64,000 nt of DNA from Ciona intestinalis (taxonomy: Eukaryota > Chordata > Ascidiacea > Phlebobranchia > Cionidae): positions 4,625,825 to 4,689,824 of the forward strand of contig NC_020176.2 in NCBI RefSeq assembly GCF_000224145.3, given 5' to 3'. The position numbers and the translations under genes were made by a program. Numbering within the stretch: position 1 is the stretch's first letter; the number at the start of each line of letters is the position of its first letter. Shown one piece after another: positions 11,701-23,130 of this stretch. The notes beneath the pieces are model-generated. The model saw only the letters and a program-made list of their open reading frames with translations, did not search any database and had not been told where the DNA came from.

Positions 11701-13534
11701 GCTGATAAACCATGTAACTACTCAGGTCTTCACGCTTGATGGTCAATTTATCCGAAAGTTTGGGCGACTGGGAACGTATGATGGTCAGTTTGACAGCCCC
11801 CTCTACCTCGCTATTACTAGCGATAATAAAGTAAGTCTCAGATGTTCAATTAGTTTGGATTCTTATGTTTGCACTTATTTATAGACCATAAGCATTTCTA
11901 AAATATTAAAAATATTAAAAATATTTTATCTTGTGAATTTCTGAAGTGTAACAACATTTTTTTTTTTTTTTTTTAATTTCAAAGTTTAACAGGGTAGGCA
12001 AATGATTGTAACCAGAAAACGTTTTTAAAACCCACTGTGTTTTCAAATTATTTGTCATGTTATAAATGTATTGATGTAGCTAAAGTTTGCACTTAAAAAA
12101 TAAGAATAGAAACTTTAGGAAACGACTTTTTCACAAACCTTTCTCTATAAATGTGTCCCTAATACAATGTTTTAAATCCTAGTTTACTAATATTTATCCG
12201 AGAATTCGTAGCACCCCTATCAAGTTGAGAAAATCTTTGAGTTTTTATTCAAACTTTATGTATAAATGTGTATATTTTTTATCCTTATGCTGGTGTTTTG
12301 AAAGTGATTTTTATTCCCAACATTTTTACCAGGTATTAGTGAGTGATAATGGCAACCATCGAATCCAAGTTTTCGACAAGTACGGTCGTTTCATGTTTAA
12401 GATCGGACGGGAAGGCTCGGCAGATGGACAGTTGAAATATCCACGAGGTGTCGCTGTTGATGCGCACGGGAACATCGCTGTTGCCGACAGCGGAAACAAC
12501 AGAATCCAGGTTTGTGTATTATGGCTGTTATTGTATGTTAAGGGGTAATTAGTCAACTGTTATGATGTGTTAATTTCATTAGTTAACTCTAATGTTATCG
12601 TATATACTATGACTGATATCTTATGTAATTTGCAAAGAGGTAATTAGCAAACTTTATTGTTATTGTATATGGTATGGCTGTTATTGTATGTAATTTGTCA
12701 AGGGGTCAATCTTGATGTTATTGTATGTTAAGGAGTAATTAGTCAACTTCAATGTTATGATATGTTAATGTCATTAGTTAACTGTAATATAAATTATCTC
12801 CTGTTGTTGTTATCTTATGTAATGGGATAATTAGTCAGCTCTAATGAATCCATAGCACCCCCATCAAGTTGAGAAAATCTATGACTGATTAAAACATTTT
12901 AGCATTGGATTTATATCATAGTGTAAGTTAATGTCATTGGTTAACTCTAATGTTATTGTATACGCTATGACTGTTATCTTATGTAATTTGCAAAGGGGTA
13001 ATGAGCAATTGTTATCGTATATGGTATGGCTGTTGTTGTATTTATGTGTCAAGGGTAATTAGTCAACTGTAATATAAATCCTAGTTTCCATGGCAGGCCC
13101 TCACATAGAACATTAAGAATGGATATTTTAAGATTTTAACAGTTTTGGTTTTGCAAATGATGATTGACAACTACTATTGGTGTTGAGTGTATTTATAATG
13201 GGAGCTGCCAACCTTACAGGGTTAAGAAACTACTGGTTTGTGGAGGGTTCTTTTCTTTTTTAAATAGCATGACTTTTACAAACGTTTTAAGAGATAAATA
13301 AAATTATTGTTATGTTCTACACCTATTGATAAGCTGCTTTTCAGGCATAACTTTTGTTTACAGAACTTTATTTTAATTTTTTAGATCTACAAGCCAGACG
13401 GAAGTTACATGACCAACTTTGGGAGTTGGGGAAGTTCTGCGGGACAACTTAAAGGAATCGAAGGGATTTGTTTCCTCCCATCAGGGGATATTGTTGTCAG
13501 TGATCGAGAAAACCATAGAATACAAATATTTTGA
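5742..13534 (+). CDS. TRIM-NHL protein (RING, B-box, coiled coil, C-terminal NHL beta-propeller)
   Basis: Seventeen exons: 5742-5872, 6293-6425, 6633-6755, 6918-7022, 7387-7472, 7762-7869, 8085-8205, 8521-8692, 9136-9225, 9582-9678, 9808-9919, 10136-10233, 10500-10593, 11029-11117, 11726-11830, 12333-12509, 13385-13534, about 663 residues. The RING (CAVC, CQHTFC, CPHC) is at residues 11-60. A cysteine-rich B-box ([14 protein letters not shown]) follows, then a coiled coil and a low-complexity linker. About six NHL repeats close the protein, with signatures such as [10 protein letters not shown] and DSGNNRIQ. The RING suggests an E3 ubiquitin ligase; NHL propellers in this family bind RNA or protein. 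RING and propeller resemble nhl-1/TRIM2/TRIM3; I see no filamin domain. Exon 12 is 98 nt where phase needs 99, probably one lost base beside an assembly gap. Confidence 0.92.
8946..9135 (+). repeat. five 38-bp tandem copies of the exon 9 splice-acceptor region
   Basis: Units begin at 8946, 8984, 9022, 9060 and 9098. The sixth, partial copy at 9136 is the real start of exon 9. Each full unit starts with the first coding bases of exon 9 ('acatagtgagcaattac') and ends in 'ttcactccccag', a good 3' splice site. The units are nearly identical: the second has one substitution. Confidence 0.93.
9958..10082. other. assembly gap, 125 N
   Basis: A run of N inside TRIM-NHL intron 11. The round size suggests a placeholder rather than a measured length. 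Confidence 0.99.
10780..10885 (+). mobile_element. SINE tail copy
   Basis: Contains 'ttacatacgtggtaactcgt' and 'gtgtatgaaacagaacac', the family consensus. It lies in TRIM-NHL intron 13. Confidence 0.65.
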
Positions 13535-15081
13535 ACTTTATTTTGTTTTTTTTGAGGATTTTTACCAAGTTATGTTATTGGGAATATCATGGTTTACAAT
13601 GTTTATCACTTTGAATTTACCTTTTTATTTGCATTGAACTTTTTAAGTATTAAAAAGTCTGTATGAAAAATGAAAGAGATAATTGTTATCACACCATTGT
13701 ATTGATTTATTACCACGTATGTAGCATTCTTGATGATTATTTTGGGGGTAAATAAACTTAAAATGTGAAGTAATTTAAGATTTATAATTAGGTTTCAGAA
13801 AATACCTTTTACCTTCTTTAGACTTCTGCTATATACACATCTGTTCATATATTTTTACACTGTTTTCATATTTGCACTTTACGATTTACCTGCAATTAAT
13901 GGTAATGTACATACAACTGCCATTTATATTCTGCTGTAATAAAATCGTGCGAAACTCCAAGTGCTTAGAGCTGAACTATTAATAATAAAAAAATGAACAA
14001 AAAATGTTCATTGCTTAAATATTTGATTTTGCAGACAGCCTCAGAGATTGAAAAAACGTTTGTATGTGTACTGTTTTATTCATATAGACCACATTCAGGA
14101 TNNNNNNNNNNNNNNNNNNNNNNNNNNNNNNNNNNNNNNNNNNNNNNNNNNNNNNNNNNNNNNNNNNNNNNNNNNNNNNNNNNNNNNNNNNNNNNNNNNN
14201 NNNNNNNNNNNNNNNNNNNNNNNNNNNNNNNNNNNNNNNNNNNNNNNNNNNNNNNNNNNNNNNNNNNNNNNNNNNNNNNNNNNNNNNNNNNNNNNNNNNN
14301 NNNNNNNNNNNNNNNNNNNNNNNNNNNNNNNNNNNNNNNNNNNNNNNNNNNNNNNNNNNNNNNNNNNNNNNNNNNNNNNNNNNNNNNNNNNNNNNNNNNN
14401 NNNNNNNNNNNNNNNNNNNNNNNNNNNNNNNNNNNNNNNNNNNNNNNNNNNNNNNNNNNNNNNNNNNNNNNNNNNNNNNNNNNNNNNNNNNNNNNNNNNN
14501 NNNNNNNNNNNNNNNNNNNNNNNNNNNNNNNNNNNNNNNNNNNNNNNNNNNNNNNNNNNNNNNNNNNNNNNNNNNNNNNNNNNNNNNNNNNNNNNNNNNN
14601 NCAAGTTACCACAAATGTTACTTTGTAATTAATTTTCAGTAGGAACTCTAATCACTGAGCTTGGGAAGGGGGATTACCCTATGACATCACAGGACTCTGA
14701 TTTTGTTTAGTTTCAGTTTAAAAGTTGTTTAATAGTTTAACCTGCCCTGCTGCTGCAAAAACAAAACATTTTTAGAAAACCAAAGAAATATAATTTTAAC
14801 ATTTCATTATAATTAAGCAAATATAAACAAGTTTCGTAAGAGGAAAAATAAACCAACAAAACATTAATAAACTTAAATAATCAACAGCATATATAATATG
14901 TATGGCAACAATAAATATAATGGCAGTTTTTTTAATAACAGAACACTGTTAATTCAACAAATTTAAACGCGTCACCCCAGGTTTGGTTTATAAAGAGGCT
15001 TTTTAAGGCAGGGATAATTAGTTTATAAAGAGGCTTTTTAAATAAGTTCGGTTCTGTAATCTCAATTCAATTTTTAGTATA
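13535..15081. other. convergent intergenic region, mostly unannotated
   Basis: The 3' flanks of TRIM-NHL (plus) and the coiled-coil gene (minus) meet here. It holds AT-rich sequence, an aataaa at 13750-13755, a 500-N gap and a short direct repeat 'tttataaagaggcttttta' near 14990 and 15020. I see no gene. Confidence 0.7.
14102..14601. other. assembly gap, 500 N
   Basis: A run of N in the intergenic region. Open frames across it are artefacts. Confidence 0.99.
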
Positions 15082-17205
15082 TTAAAATATAGGATCCACT
15101 TTGTAGTCTACGTTCAAATCAATAGAGAACAATGCACACATGAAAAAAATTATACACAGAAGACCAGTTCGACTAAAAGATGAAAAATATTTATGGCATA
15201 TTTTGGCAATGGTCAGCAAAGCAAACAGCATGAATACACTCAACCTACTGGGTATAAGAGCTTGTGCAAATTTTGAGCTTCGATTTGGGTTTTGGAGCAA
15301 TGATTGCAGATGTGGAGAAATTTCAATGATGGATTGTTCTTCTGTGATACTGAGACTAGAATCTTTTGCACAGATTTTACAATTTTGTGGCGAGCCAGAT
15401 AGAGTTTCCTTAACAAAAAGCTCTTTAATTGTTTGTTGCATTAAGCATGAGGTTTGCAGATTGCCTAGTGTGTGTGAATACCAGTCTACTCTATGTGTTA
15501 ATTCAACCACAGAGTTGAAATGCTTTGTGACCAGATCTTGTACAACAGAGTCATCAGAGTGATCAATATCGTTGTGAATCAAGTTCTGAATTGTCTCTAT
15601 CTTTTTATTTATAGCAAGCCGAACAAAATCTTTGCATTTTCCCAAAACACTGCAGTTTTTAACCAACTTTTTAAAAGCAATTGGCAAATTTTCCGCATTA
15701 TTAAGTTGGAAACCAGACTTTGGAGACATTTTTCCGTCCCCCCCATAATTTTCTAAATCAAGTGCATCTAGCAATTGCGAAGACCAAATCGGGGTGAAAT
15801 TCTTTTCAAAAATTTTTGTAGTTAAGTTTTCTTCAGTGTCTAGGATTGAATTTTTAACTTCATGATGAAACATATCCGTTAGCTGAGCCAAACCATCCAT
15901 TTCATTATTATGCATGTCGATCAATTCTTGTGTCCTTGATCTGTTTAGATCAATCTGTGAAGACAAGTATGCTGACTTGCTTTTATAAAAATCAAGCTCC
16001 GATATTAGCTCTTCTACTTTTCCATCTTTTTGCAGGACTTCTACTTTAAAAGATTCAATTTCTTCGGTCAGTTTCATCAACGCATTATCTTCTATATCAG
16101 TTTGAACAGATACTTCAACAAGAAATAAACCATCAGTTTGTGTTTCATTATCCTGGTTTACAACCAGTGTTTCTACGTTAGAACTATTCAATGAACTGAA
16201 ATTCTCTTTTTCAGATTTCGAATTCAATTCTCCTTCCATGTTATAAGCAGAAGCCAGCTCAGACTGCAAATTAAACATACATTCGGACCGTCGTTTCATC
16301 TTTTCATTACCTGGGCTATCCCCTTGTATATTATGCTTGTGGTAAACTGAGACTTCAAGTTGCATCTCATGAAACTGGTTAATCAAATTTGCTTTTTCTT
16401 CTTTCAAATTTTGCACTGCTGCTTTGTAATCTTCAGCTTGTTCCTTAACTTCTTGATACAGCATCAATTTTTGGTCGATTTCGTTGTCCTTTTCTTTCAT
16501 TTCCGCTTCATACGCTTCACATCTTAACTGTACCATCATTTTTTCCCCAAGTAGTTCATTATTTAGGTCTCGCAAACCAATAACATTAGCATTTAGTTCA
16601 TCATTCTGATCCCTTAAATCCAACATTGTCATCAAAGTAACTTCTTCCTCTTTTTTAAACCTCCTAACCTCACTTTCGAGCTCAGCTTTTTCATCAATTA
16701 CTTTATCAAGATCAAGCTGCAGTTGCCCAACTTCAATATGCAGCTTTTCTCTACCCTTCATAAGTTCCTGACAGTTTTTTAGCTCGAATTGCAGCTTCGC
16801 TTGCTCCGTTCTAAGCCGTTCAGTCTCATCTTCCGCCAACTCCACTTGCCGAAACATCTGAGCATCCTTCTCCTTTAGCTCCTTCACTTGTTGCTGTAGA
16901 TTCTTATTTTTCCGCACAATTTCATTCACCTCCTCCTCACTTAAGGAGCTGTCTGTAGTTTGGCTAGAAAAACGCGTTTCTGAAGTGAAACTAGAACTTA
17001 ACTCCTCCAGAATAGAGTTACCTTTCTCCCAGTCAATGCTGTTGTTACGTGAAGCATTATTCGACCTCACAAATTGCTGGAATCTCTCATGCAACTCTGT
17101 TGGTTTAATATTTGGTATAAAAACTGCATCCTCAGTGGTTTTGAATGCTTCATCATAATTGATATTGTCTTCGTAACAATCAGCTTCATCTCCAGATTGT
17201 GACAT
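15082..17205 (-). CDS. intronless coiled-coil protein with C-terminal membrane anchor (KASH5/LRMP-like candidate)
   Basis: One uninterrupted frame of 707 codons. The ATG at 17205 is preceded by an in-frame TGA, so this start is well supported. Residues about 95-300 are a long charged coiled coil rich in Leu/Glu/Lys heptads. A Ser/Asn-rich middle follows, then a shorter helical stretch near 370-440. The end has two hydrophobic stretches, about 652-671 and 679-695, and only about 13 residues after the last. This is a tail-anchored topology. The heptad pattern and tail anchor recall the KASH5 coiled-coil/LRMP (IRAG) family of nuclear-envelope or ER proteins. The last residues DPIF are not the usual PPPX of KASH peptides, and I see no EF-hand. 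Lack of introns among intron-rich neighbours suggests a retrogene or an intron-loss gene. Confidence 0.85.
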   Translation of the reverse strand: MSQSGDEADCYEDNINYDEAFKTTEDAVFIPNIKPTELHERFQQFVRSNNASRNNSIDWEKGNSILEELSSSFTSETRFSSQTTDSSLSEEEVNEIVRKNKNLQQQVKELKEKDAQMFRQVELAEDETERLRTEQAKLQFELKNCQELMKGREKLHIEVGQLQLDLDKVIDEKAELESEVRRFKKEEEVTLMTMLDLRDQNDELNANVIGLRDLNNELLGEKMMVQLRCEAYEAEMKEKDNEIDQKLMLYQEVKEQAEDYKAAVQNLKEEKANLINQFHEMQLEVSVYHKHNIQGDSPGNEKMKRRSECMFNLQSELASAYNMEGELNSKSEKENFSSLNSSNVETLVVNQDNETQTDGLFLVEVSVQTDIEDNALMKLTEEIESFKVEVLQKDGKVEELISELDFYKSKSAYLSSQIDLNRSRTQELIDMHNNEMDGLAQLTDMFHHEVKNSILDTEENLTTKIFEKNFTPIWSSQLLDALDLENYGGDGKMSPKSGFQLNNAENLPIAFKKLVKNCSVLGKCKDFVRLAINKKIETIQNLIHNDIDHSDDSVVQDLVTKHFNSVVELTHRVDWYSHTLGNLQTSCLMQQTIKELFVKETLSGSPQNCKICAKDSSLSITEEQSIIEISPHLQSLLQNPNRSSKFAQALIPSRLSVFMLFALLTIAKICHKYFSSFSRTGLLCIIFFMCALFSIDLNVDYKVDPIF

Positions 17206-18220
17206 CACAGAAAATGAAAATCACAGTAAGTATATAGAATAATATAATGTAAATTGTACCCTAACCTAAATTGTAAGACCAGAAGAACTATATAAGTTAA
17301 TTATGATAACAAGGCAATTAAATTTAATAGAAGTTTTAAAAATGCCTATAGTAAAAACATAAAATGTACACGTTTAAGAAACCAAATACGCTTGCTGTAC
17401 CCTACGCTCGTTCGGCATTTTTTATGTTTTGTTTCTATCGGCCTTTCAAGCTAACTCATACGTCTTACACTCCTTTTAATATTTTTCTGTCAACTTTATT
17501 TAAAATAATAGTAGTGACACAACATTTGACCAAAAAGTATGATATTTCTAGATTAAATTTGTTTTTAAAACAGTAATTACTAATTACACAAAAAACATTG
17601 CAACTTTCTTAAATTCGGATAAAAAATAGTTTTAGACAAAATTCAAATGCTCGGCGGGAAATTTCATAGACATTTTAGTAGCGTATTGTTTTAGGGGAGT
17701 ACTCTGTATTCGATGAATTTCAAATTTCAACAACATGTTTGCACGAAACATTTTGAAATGCATTGATATATTCATTTTTGCTTGCGTTATTAAATCTTAA
17801 AATAAATTACCCACAGTACCGCTACTCAGAGACGTGTATATAATAATAAATATCGAAGTGAATTAGTATAAAAAATATTCAGATTTGAACAAACTGCAAT
17901 CTTGGATAAAAAACGTAAAAGAATATTAGCAGTTTAGTGTAAATTATAGATTGAACTAGGGTGGCAATATTTCTGAATGCGTATGAAAAACATAAAATCT
18001 GTATAATATAATCAGTATGTTAAACACAAATTAAAAAAAGAACTTTTACACTGGATAAAACATAACCTTAATTATTCCAAATCATTTCAGATTAGTATTG
18101 GATAAGGTCCTACAGCGAGGCACATGAGAGGACCTTGAATGTGGGCTAGAGCCCATTACCCTATTTTTTAATCAGTAAACCAAAAAAAACATGAATACAA
18201 CATAGTAATCTTGAAATAAT
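17206..18220. other. intergenic region upstream of the coiled-coil gene
   Basis: AT-rich sequence that should hold the minus-strand promoter of the coiled-coil gene and the 3'UTR of the transporter gene. The only recognisable element is a fragment of the 97-bp repeat at about 18105-18165. No TATA box or other motif stands out. Confidence 0.5.
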
Positions 18221-21200
18221 TTAACATTTTTCTTCCTTTATATTTGAATTTTCTGTTAGTTCTTCTAATTCTTCAGAACAGTAAGCTTCTTCTTCGTTTT
18301 TCCTGAATTAAGATAAGAATTATTATGACCAAGACAAACATGGTGTATTCATATCTTATGCTCACTGTCGAGTTATAAAATGGGTGTCTTCTTATACACC
18401 AGACACACATGGTGTATTCATACACCTCATACTCACTGTCAAGTTATAACATGGGTGTCTTCTTATACACCAGACACACATGGTGTATTCATACACCTCA
18501 TACTCACTGTCAAGTTATAACATGGGTGTCTTTTAATACACCAGACACACATAGCGTATTCATACACCCCATGCTCACTGTCACAGTACAATAACCACAC
18601 CAACAGTTACAAATAAATCACCTATTTTCATTCAATCTCTTTCCCCTCTTTGAGGCAAGCCAATGCAGCGATATAAATATGATGGTTGTTGTGACCATAC
18701 ATATCGCTACCGAGTACATAAGGTTCATTGGATGTTTCTCGATGAGTTGTCCCACCGTTAGAGGGAGTAGCATCTCACCGAGCGCACCACCGACCACTAA
18801 CGAGGCCGCTGCTCTGTAATTAATAAATTGTTTATGTAATTAACAGCTGTGTAACTGATCTGTAGCTTTTGTGGAAGTTTTAATTAGTATGCTAATTGTG
18901 CCGATTTTAATGGGTTAATAGGCAAACCCTAAATTCTAGTTCACACTGTCCATATTGTCAGTCATGCAGAAAAACAATTACTCACAAAGGTATATACGTA
19001 GTAATGCACGTGGTGTATGAAACAGAACACCTATGTTATAACCACTGCCCTTTCCCCTATACGAAGAAAAATAAGTTACCTTCATTCAAAAAAGCACCAA
19101 CTACTACAAAACTTACAAACAAGTTACACCCATATACAGCACAACTAAAAAACTTACTTTCCGTTTATCGTAATATATTGTTCTGCATACGACAAACCAG
19201 AAGGAAATATGCTGGCCATAGAAATCCCATAAATAAAAGTTCCCACCCACAACAAAGCATCAGCCGTGTCGTAATAATACGGGAAGCAAACTAATATTAC
19301 GGCAGCTATGAAAGTGCCAACTAGATCAATGGAGATAAGACCTGGGGAAGTCATAGAAAATAGTAAATATTAATAGAAATAAGAAGTAAAGTCTAATAAT
19401 AACGTATTTGAATCTCGTTGGTATTTAATAACATAATTACCTATTTAAAACAGGTTGGTAAATTTAGTCAATGAAATAATACATCTGTTTTAAAACGATG
19501 ACCAAATGCCCGCCACGCCAAGTAGACAAGTCATCTGTCATTCAATCATTTAAATGACTGTGTATTTCATATAAAATAATGACGTATTTATAACCAGTTG
19601 GTAAATTGTCAATGAAATTTATCTCAGTATAAAGCAATTGTCGTGTAATTGTAAGAATATAAGAAATGAAACCTAATAATAATTTTTTTTAATATATGGG
19701 TAAAGTTTGGTCCACTAAGCATTATATTCTGCAAACAAGACATACTACCATTTTAAATTGGGGTAACGGGCAACTCTGGTCTAAATCCCAGGTGCCATGG
19801 CATGCCCCACTGTAGGATCTCACCCACACAGAAAACAACTACACAGCATACACCCCACCCACCTAAAGGCTTCAACACTTTGGACACAAAGATTGAGATG
19901 AATCTTCCCAATGCAAAAGCCCCCCAGAACAATGAATTTATCATGGTTGCAGAATCCTTAGAATATTGCTTGTCTGAGTTAATTGCAAATGTGTAAACAT
20001 AAACACCAAACGTGACTTCAATACCAACGTAGACAAGGAAGAATAGAAACAGCAGAACCAACATTTTTAATCTGTGAAGAAAAAAAGTGTTAATATAAAT
20101 AAATGTAGCTGATTTATCCCCGCGTCTCCGGAAAACGACAGATGTTATAATACACCACATACACCTCATGCCTGCTTACGAGTTACCACGTATGTAACTT
20201 ATTTATCCTTGCATGGCGGGGCAACAACAGTCATTATAACACGGGTGTTCTGTTTCATACACCTCGTGCCTGCTTACAAGTTACTATGTATATGCAATAT
20301 ATTGGATACATAATAAGCTAGAGTAAAACACATACCAGGGGGCAACAACACATATATATAATAATAGATATAATATTAAAACTAACCTGAACATTACCCC
20401 TTCTTGTTTAACTGTATCCTCCTGGCTTGAAACTGAATGCGTTTTATTTGAGAATGAAAGGTATAGAAATGACAGAGCCATGATCAAGGTCATTATGGCA
20501 CAAATAATGAACGCCCATGCTACGTGAGGTATACCACTGTCTGGGGTAGGTAGGGTGGGTGGGGTTTCTGTTACATATGAACAACAATGTTAATTACAAC
20601 TATTGTGAATATAAGTTTGTGATTATAAATTTGTATTTATTAGGTTGTGAATGTACTATTGTGATTAGAATATCTTTGGGCAAGACAGTTAACAGCAATT
20701 GTGGTGCCAGGGCACAGTGGTTAATATGGCTGTTTCTTAACCAGAGGTAATGGGATAAAGGCTTGACGCTGCTACCACTGTAGGCGTACGTCTCTTTGGG
20801 CAAGTTATTGAGTAGACATTGCTTCAACCCAGTGGTCCTTATGGGTTATATACTCTAAAATGCTGGCCATATATTACAAAACCAAAAACACCCACAAAGT
20901 TATATGCGTAGTAACTTGTAAGCGGGCACGAGGTGTACGAAACAGAACACCCGTGTTATAACTACTGTCGTTGCCCCGCCATGTGAGAATAAATAAGTTA
21001 GATTCAATCATTTAAATGCAACACCAAGCTTACCTGTTGCTGGTGTGAAGTTATAACTTTGAGTGACACTCGTCATGTTCTTTGTTGTATCATTGTTATG
21101 TATAACTTCCATTATAAATGGCTGGGCAAGTAAAGGAGCTGTAGTAGCACCCAATGCAAAGGAGAAGTGGAGAGACTGCATGTAGGGACCTGAATCATCT

Positions 21201-23130
21201 CCCCATATCTCAAGACATAGAACATTCCCACCTAAAAATAAAAGGGGGGGCATAAAAAAATATTTAATGTATTTTTGTGATGTTTATAGTTTGCCCAACA
21301 TATTGTTAGGGTACACTGGGTGTTGGGGTAATACACATCAGTCCTCAGGTGCGCCTCACTGAAGACTAGAATAGAATCTATATTCTTGAGTGTCTATAAA
21401 CCGCCTCAGTGGGGTCTAGATGGTAGCACCCTGGGTGCTGGTGTAATAGACCTACATCCCAGGTCTCAGGTGTGCCTCACTGAAGACCTCACCCTTATAG
21501 AATAGAATCTCTATTATTGAGTGTCTATAAACTGCCTCAGTGGGGTATAGATGGTAGCACCCTGGGTGTTGGTGTAATAGACCTACATTCCAGGTCTCAG
21601 GTGTGTCTTACTGAAAACCTTATCCTTATAGAATAGAATCTCTATTATTGAGTGTCTATAAACTGCCTCAGTAACACTTTAAACAATGAATATGATTTTA
21701 TTAATACAAACAACAAAATTAAATAAATAAACTACACCAGTGTTTGAAAACCCCATTGTTGATCCCACCCTTATAGAATAGAACCCCAATTATTCTGTCT
21801 ATGAACTAAAAAAAAATGTATTAAGTAAACACATTTAACAAGACCTACCTGTATCTAAAAACCCCATGGACACGCCCATAGTAGACATAGCGATTGCAAG
21901 AAGAACAACAGATGGGAAGAATGGAGCTCCAGCAAACCCAGCGGACGTGAGAAGAAGAGAAAAACCAATCATTTTATAAGCATCGAGTTTGCTGAAGAAA
22001 AATAGACAGTAGTTATATTAAATGAATAAAACTTGTTTATCCTAATGTTAGGGTAATGGGACAACACCGGTCTAAGCTTCCATGGTGTGTCACGCTGTAA
22101 CGCTACATTATACAGAATAGAATGTAATTTAACATATTTATCCTCGCAGGGCAACGGCATTCGTTATAACCGAGTGTTTTGCTTCATACACCTTGTGCCC
22201 ACTTATGAGTTACCACATATGTAACTTTGTATGTGACTGTGTTATTTTTGTATAGCTGACAATTTAAACAACCTATTATACCCTTTTTGCATGGTCACTT
22301 TTATGCGCGTAAGTACTCGCATATTTACTCGCAAAAACAAAGTTAACACACATAACGTCATAAGCGTCTGCGAGTAAATATGCGAGTACTTACGCGCATA
22401 AAAGTTACCATGCAAAAAGGGTATTAGTGACCATCGGGTTTGGGCAATCGCCAGTGTCTTGCCCAAGGACACATACGCCCACAACGGTAGCAACGTCAAG
22501 CCTTAAACCTAGCATCTCCTTTTTCAAAAAGTGAGCAGTTTCACCACAGTATATAAATATACACAGTAAACTAACCCGTGTAGAAATCCACTTATAATTG
22601 AGCCAGACAAGTAACCAATCGCCCTTGCAGTAAATATGACGGAGATGGGTTTTATATCAACACCAAGATTGTACGCTAGGGTGGGCAATGCAGGTCCAGG
22701 TAGAGCTATGATTAAGCCCTGTAATAGAAAGATACTGTGTAAAGCTGCATTTGTGTATAACTGGGTGCAAAAGCCAGGATTTTAATTGACACTCTTTCCA
22801 ACACTTTTTATTTATAGTGTGTTTTAACAACTGTTGTTTTACCATACACCATTAGAAGAAACCCATGTTATAACTCGACAGTGAGCATGAGGTGTATGAA
22901 AACACTATGTATTTCTGGTGTATAAGACACCCATGTTATAACCGCAAATTGCAATAAAATATTAATATATACATTATATACTGAAAAACTATACTTACCA
23001 AACATAAGAAAGCAAGACATAGACAAGCCGTTTTGACATATTTCATACATTTCGAATCCTGCGTTTTTTTCTTAACCATCTTTTTCCTACTACGTTGCAA
23101 ACTTTTAGAAAGTAAATAAACAGACGTCAT
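18221..23130 (-). CDS. MFSD4: major-facilitator transporter, MFSD4 / sodium-dependent glucose transporter 1-like
   Basis: Nine exons on the minus strand: 22999-23130, 22576-22718, 21849-21991, 21034-21231, 20387-20567, 19863-20071, 19158-19341, 18622-18813, 18221-18302. They join in phase to 487 residues; human MFSD4A/B are about 515. An in-frame ATG at 23217 would add 29 residues and could be the true start. The first helix runs into ALPGPAL, typical of this family. The second half opens with a helix containing IEVTFGVYVYTFAI, the matching MFSD4 signature. An N-glycosylation-rich loop (NNDTTKN, NMTS) and a TP-rich segment precede a charged central loop. The C-terminal tail is acidic and cytosolic. 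The family is placed with sugar or organic-solute transporters of the plasma membrane; the substrate here is unknown. Confidence 0.9.
18328..18590 (-). repeat. 71-bp minisatellite, about 3.5 copies
   Basis: Units read 'gaggtgtatgaatacacca' and 'acacccatgttataact' on the minus strand. The same unit makes the arrays at 38290-38860 and 45898-46625. It lies in the last transporter intron. Confidence 0.85.
18970..19092 (+). mobile_element. SINE tail copy
   Basis: Carries 'gtgtatgaaacagaacacc', 'gttataaccactg' and a 'ttcattca' end. It lies in transporter intron 7. Confidence 0.6.
19755..19835 (+). repeat. single unit of the 97-bp repeat family
   Basis: Contains 'ggggtaacgggcaactctgg', 'catggcatgcc' and 'ctgtaggatctcaccca'. 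It sits immediately beside transporter exon 6. Confidence 0.65.
20110..20290 (-). mobile_element. two tandem SINE tail units
   Basis: Two consecutive reverse-oriented tails, each with a 'gttataa' core and 'acctcatgcc/acctcgtgcc', about 98 bp apart. Compare the longer array at 60425-60835. Confidence 0.65.
20700..21015 (+). mobile_element. near-complete tRNA-derived SINE
   Basis: The tRNA-like head starts at 'ggtgccagggcacagtggtt' (A-box-like). The body has 'ctttgggcaagttattgagt' and 'cccagtggtcctt'. The tail has 'gggcacgaggtgtacgaaac' and ends in 'aataaataagttagattcaa'. It is the best-preserved copy in the window and lies in transporter intron 4. Confidence 0.8.
21290..21690 (+). repeat. 131-bp tandem repeat (type B), about three copies
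   Basis: The phrase 'ctgcctcag' recurs at intervals of 131 bp (about 21404, 21535, 21666) with 'ggtagcaccctgggtg' and 'gaatagaatct'. Related units occur at 25030-25160 and 58755-59015. It shares the 'tcccaggtc...gcctcac' core with the 97-bp family. Confidence 0.8.
22125..22510 (-). mobile_element. SINE copy interrupted by a palindromic transposon
   Basis: Reverse-oriented SINE: tail at about 22125-22230, body 'gctgacaatttaaacaacc' up to 22278, resuming after the insertion with 'gtgaccatcgggttt' and 'gtgtcttgcccaaggacac'. The insertion at 22279-22423 interrupts it. Confidence 0.85.
22279..22423. mobile_element. 145-bp foldback MITE, PIF/Harbinger-like
   Basis: Terminal inverted repeats of 55 bp differ at one position; they begin TACCCTTTTTGCATGG and flank a 35-bp loop. 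TTA at 22276-22278 and 22424-22426 is a 3-bp target duplication. Removing the element plus one TTA restores the SINE consensus 'ccta-ttagtgacc'. A 3-bp TWA duplication is typical of PIF/Harbinger elements. It has no coding capacity. Confidence 0.88.
22855..22943 (+). repeat. single 71-bp minisatellite unit
   Basis: One degenerate copy with 'gtgagcatgaggtgtatgaa' flanked by two 'cccatgttataac' stretches. It lies in transporter intron 1. Confidence 0.7.

Noticed and set aside
13993-14632. Open frames across N runs here and at 31201-31410 and 33016-34062
   Set aside because: Unknown bases hide stops. Only a few real codons lie at the ends.
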